DNA of 6,167 bases, taken from JANNVZ01 sp046155615. Its GTDB lineage: Bacteria > Bacteroidota > Bacteroidia > Flavobacteriales_D > Sanyastnellaceae. A model generated the notes under the pieces. The model worked only from the letters and a program-made list of their open reading frames with translations. It ran no database searches and had not been told where the DNA came from. The stretch's first letter is position 1. Each line of letters begins with the position of its first letter. Of the stretch, positions 6,005 through 6,167 are shown in pieces. The DNA is taken from assembly GCA_046155615.1 (NCBI GenBank), contig JBJXFP010000029.1, positions 1-6,167 of the forward strand. The letters are read 5' to 3'. Both the position numbers and the translations under genes were made by a program.

Positions 6005-6167
6005 ATGGCCACCACACTTGACTATGCAAAACTGAGCCAGGCTGCTTATTCGGAGGAGACCTCTTCTGTAAGCAACCAGCGCAGTGGCGCTACATGGCGC
6101 AAGAAGGCGCATTATAGTGTGGCAGGTTTTTATGCGGCACTGTATGTAAACACAGATGTAAAAGCAT
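6005..6167 (+). CDS. Unrecognised protein, N-terminus only; weakly lipase (class 3)-like, possible T6SS effector
   Basis: Only the first 54 codons are visible; the frame is open to the window edge. The start is ATG at 6005, because an in-frame TGA lies at 5987-5989 and no other ATG intervenes. There is no Shine-Dalgarno sequence. The N-terminus LDYAKLSQAAYSEE (residues 5-18) followed by GFYAALYVNTDVKA (41-54) resembles, from memory, the opening of class 3 lipase and DUF2974-like alpha/beta hydrolases, where a 'LS.aaY' helix and a 'GF.A..Y.N' strand precede the strand with the RGT motif and, further on, the GHSLGG nucleophile elbow. Neither of those motifs is in view, so catalytic function is unproven. 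No signal peptide or membrane segment is seen, as expected for a T6SS effector and equally for a cytoplasmic enzyme. The divergent position next to clpV and the strong upstream promoter make co-regulation with the T6SS plausible. The reading frame is firm; the family call is tentative. Confidence 0.6.
   Translation, partial: MATTLDYAKLSQAAYSEETSSVSNQRSGATWRKKAHYSVAGFYAALYVNTDVKA

Overview
The window holds part of a type VI secretion system (T6SS) gene cluster, almost certainly from a member of the Bacteroidota. Three things point there. The sheath and tube proteins match the Bacteroidota-type (T6SS-iii) forms. None of the six start codons has a Shine-Dalgarno sequence. The best promoter matches follow the Bacteroidota pattern TTG-N(17-23)-TAnnTTTG. 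A genus cannot be named from this sequence.

Layout: five genes run on the minus strand, so transcription goes from right to left. They are tssH/clpV (start 5805, stop 3331), tssB (3239-2787), tssC (2737-1346), tssD/hcp (1284-892) and the 5' part of tssI/vgrG (start 737, leaving the window at base 1). A sixth gene, on the plus strand, starts at 6005 and leaves the window on the right. Only its first 54 codons are visible, and they weakly resemble the N-terminus of class 3 lipase-type alpha/beta hydrolases. The spacers between the minus-strand genes are 91, 49, 61 and 154 bp with no overlaps. There are no RNA genes, insertion sequences, CRISPR arrays or gene-free stretches over 300 bp.

How the genes work together: TssB and TssC assemble into the contractile sheath around an inner tube of Hcp (TssD), which is tipped by the VgrG (TssI) spike. 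Sheath contraction fires tube and spike out of the cell. The AAA+ ATPase ClpV (TssH) then takes the contracted sheath apart for reuse. The baseplate and membrane-complex genes are not in the window.

Regulatory signals: the 199-bp region between clpV and the plus-strand gene carries two back-to-back Bacteroidota-type promoters 16 bp apart. A further promoter candidate precedes tssB. A perfect 14-bp inverted repeat between hcp and vgrG is a probable terminator or attenuator. The machinery itself belongs to a known system. The least explained parts are the plus-strand lipase-like gene, the shared divergent promoter region, the hcp/vgrG hairpin and a short element shared by the leaders of clpV, tssB and tssC.
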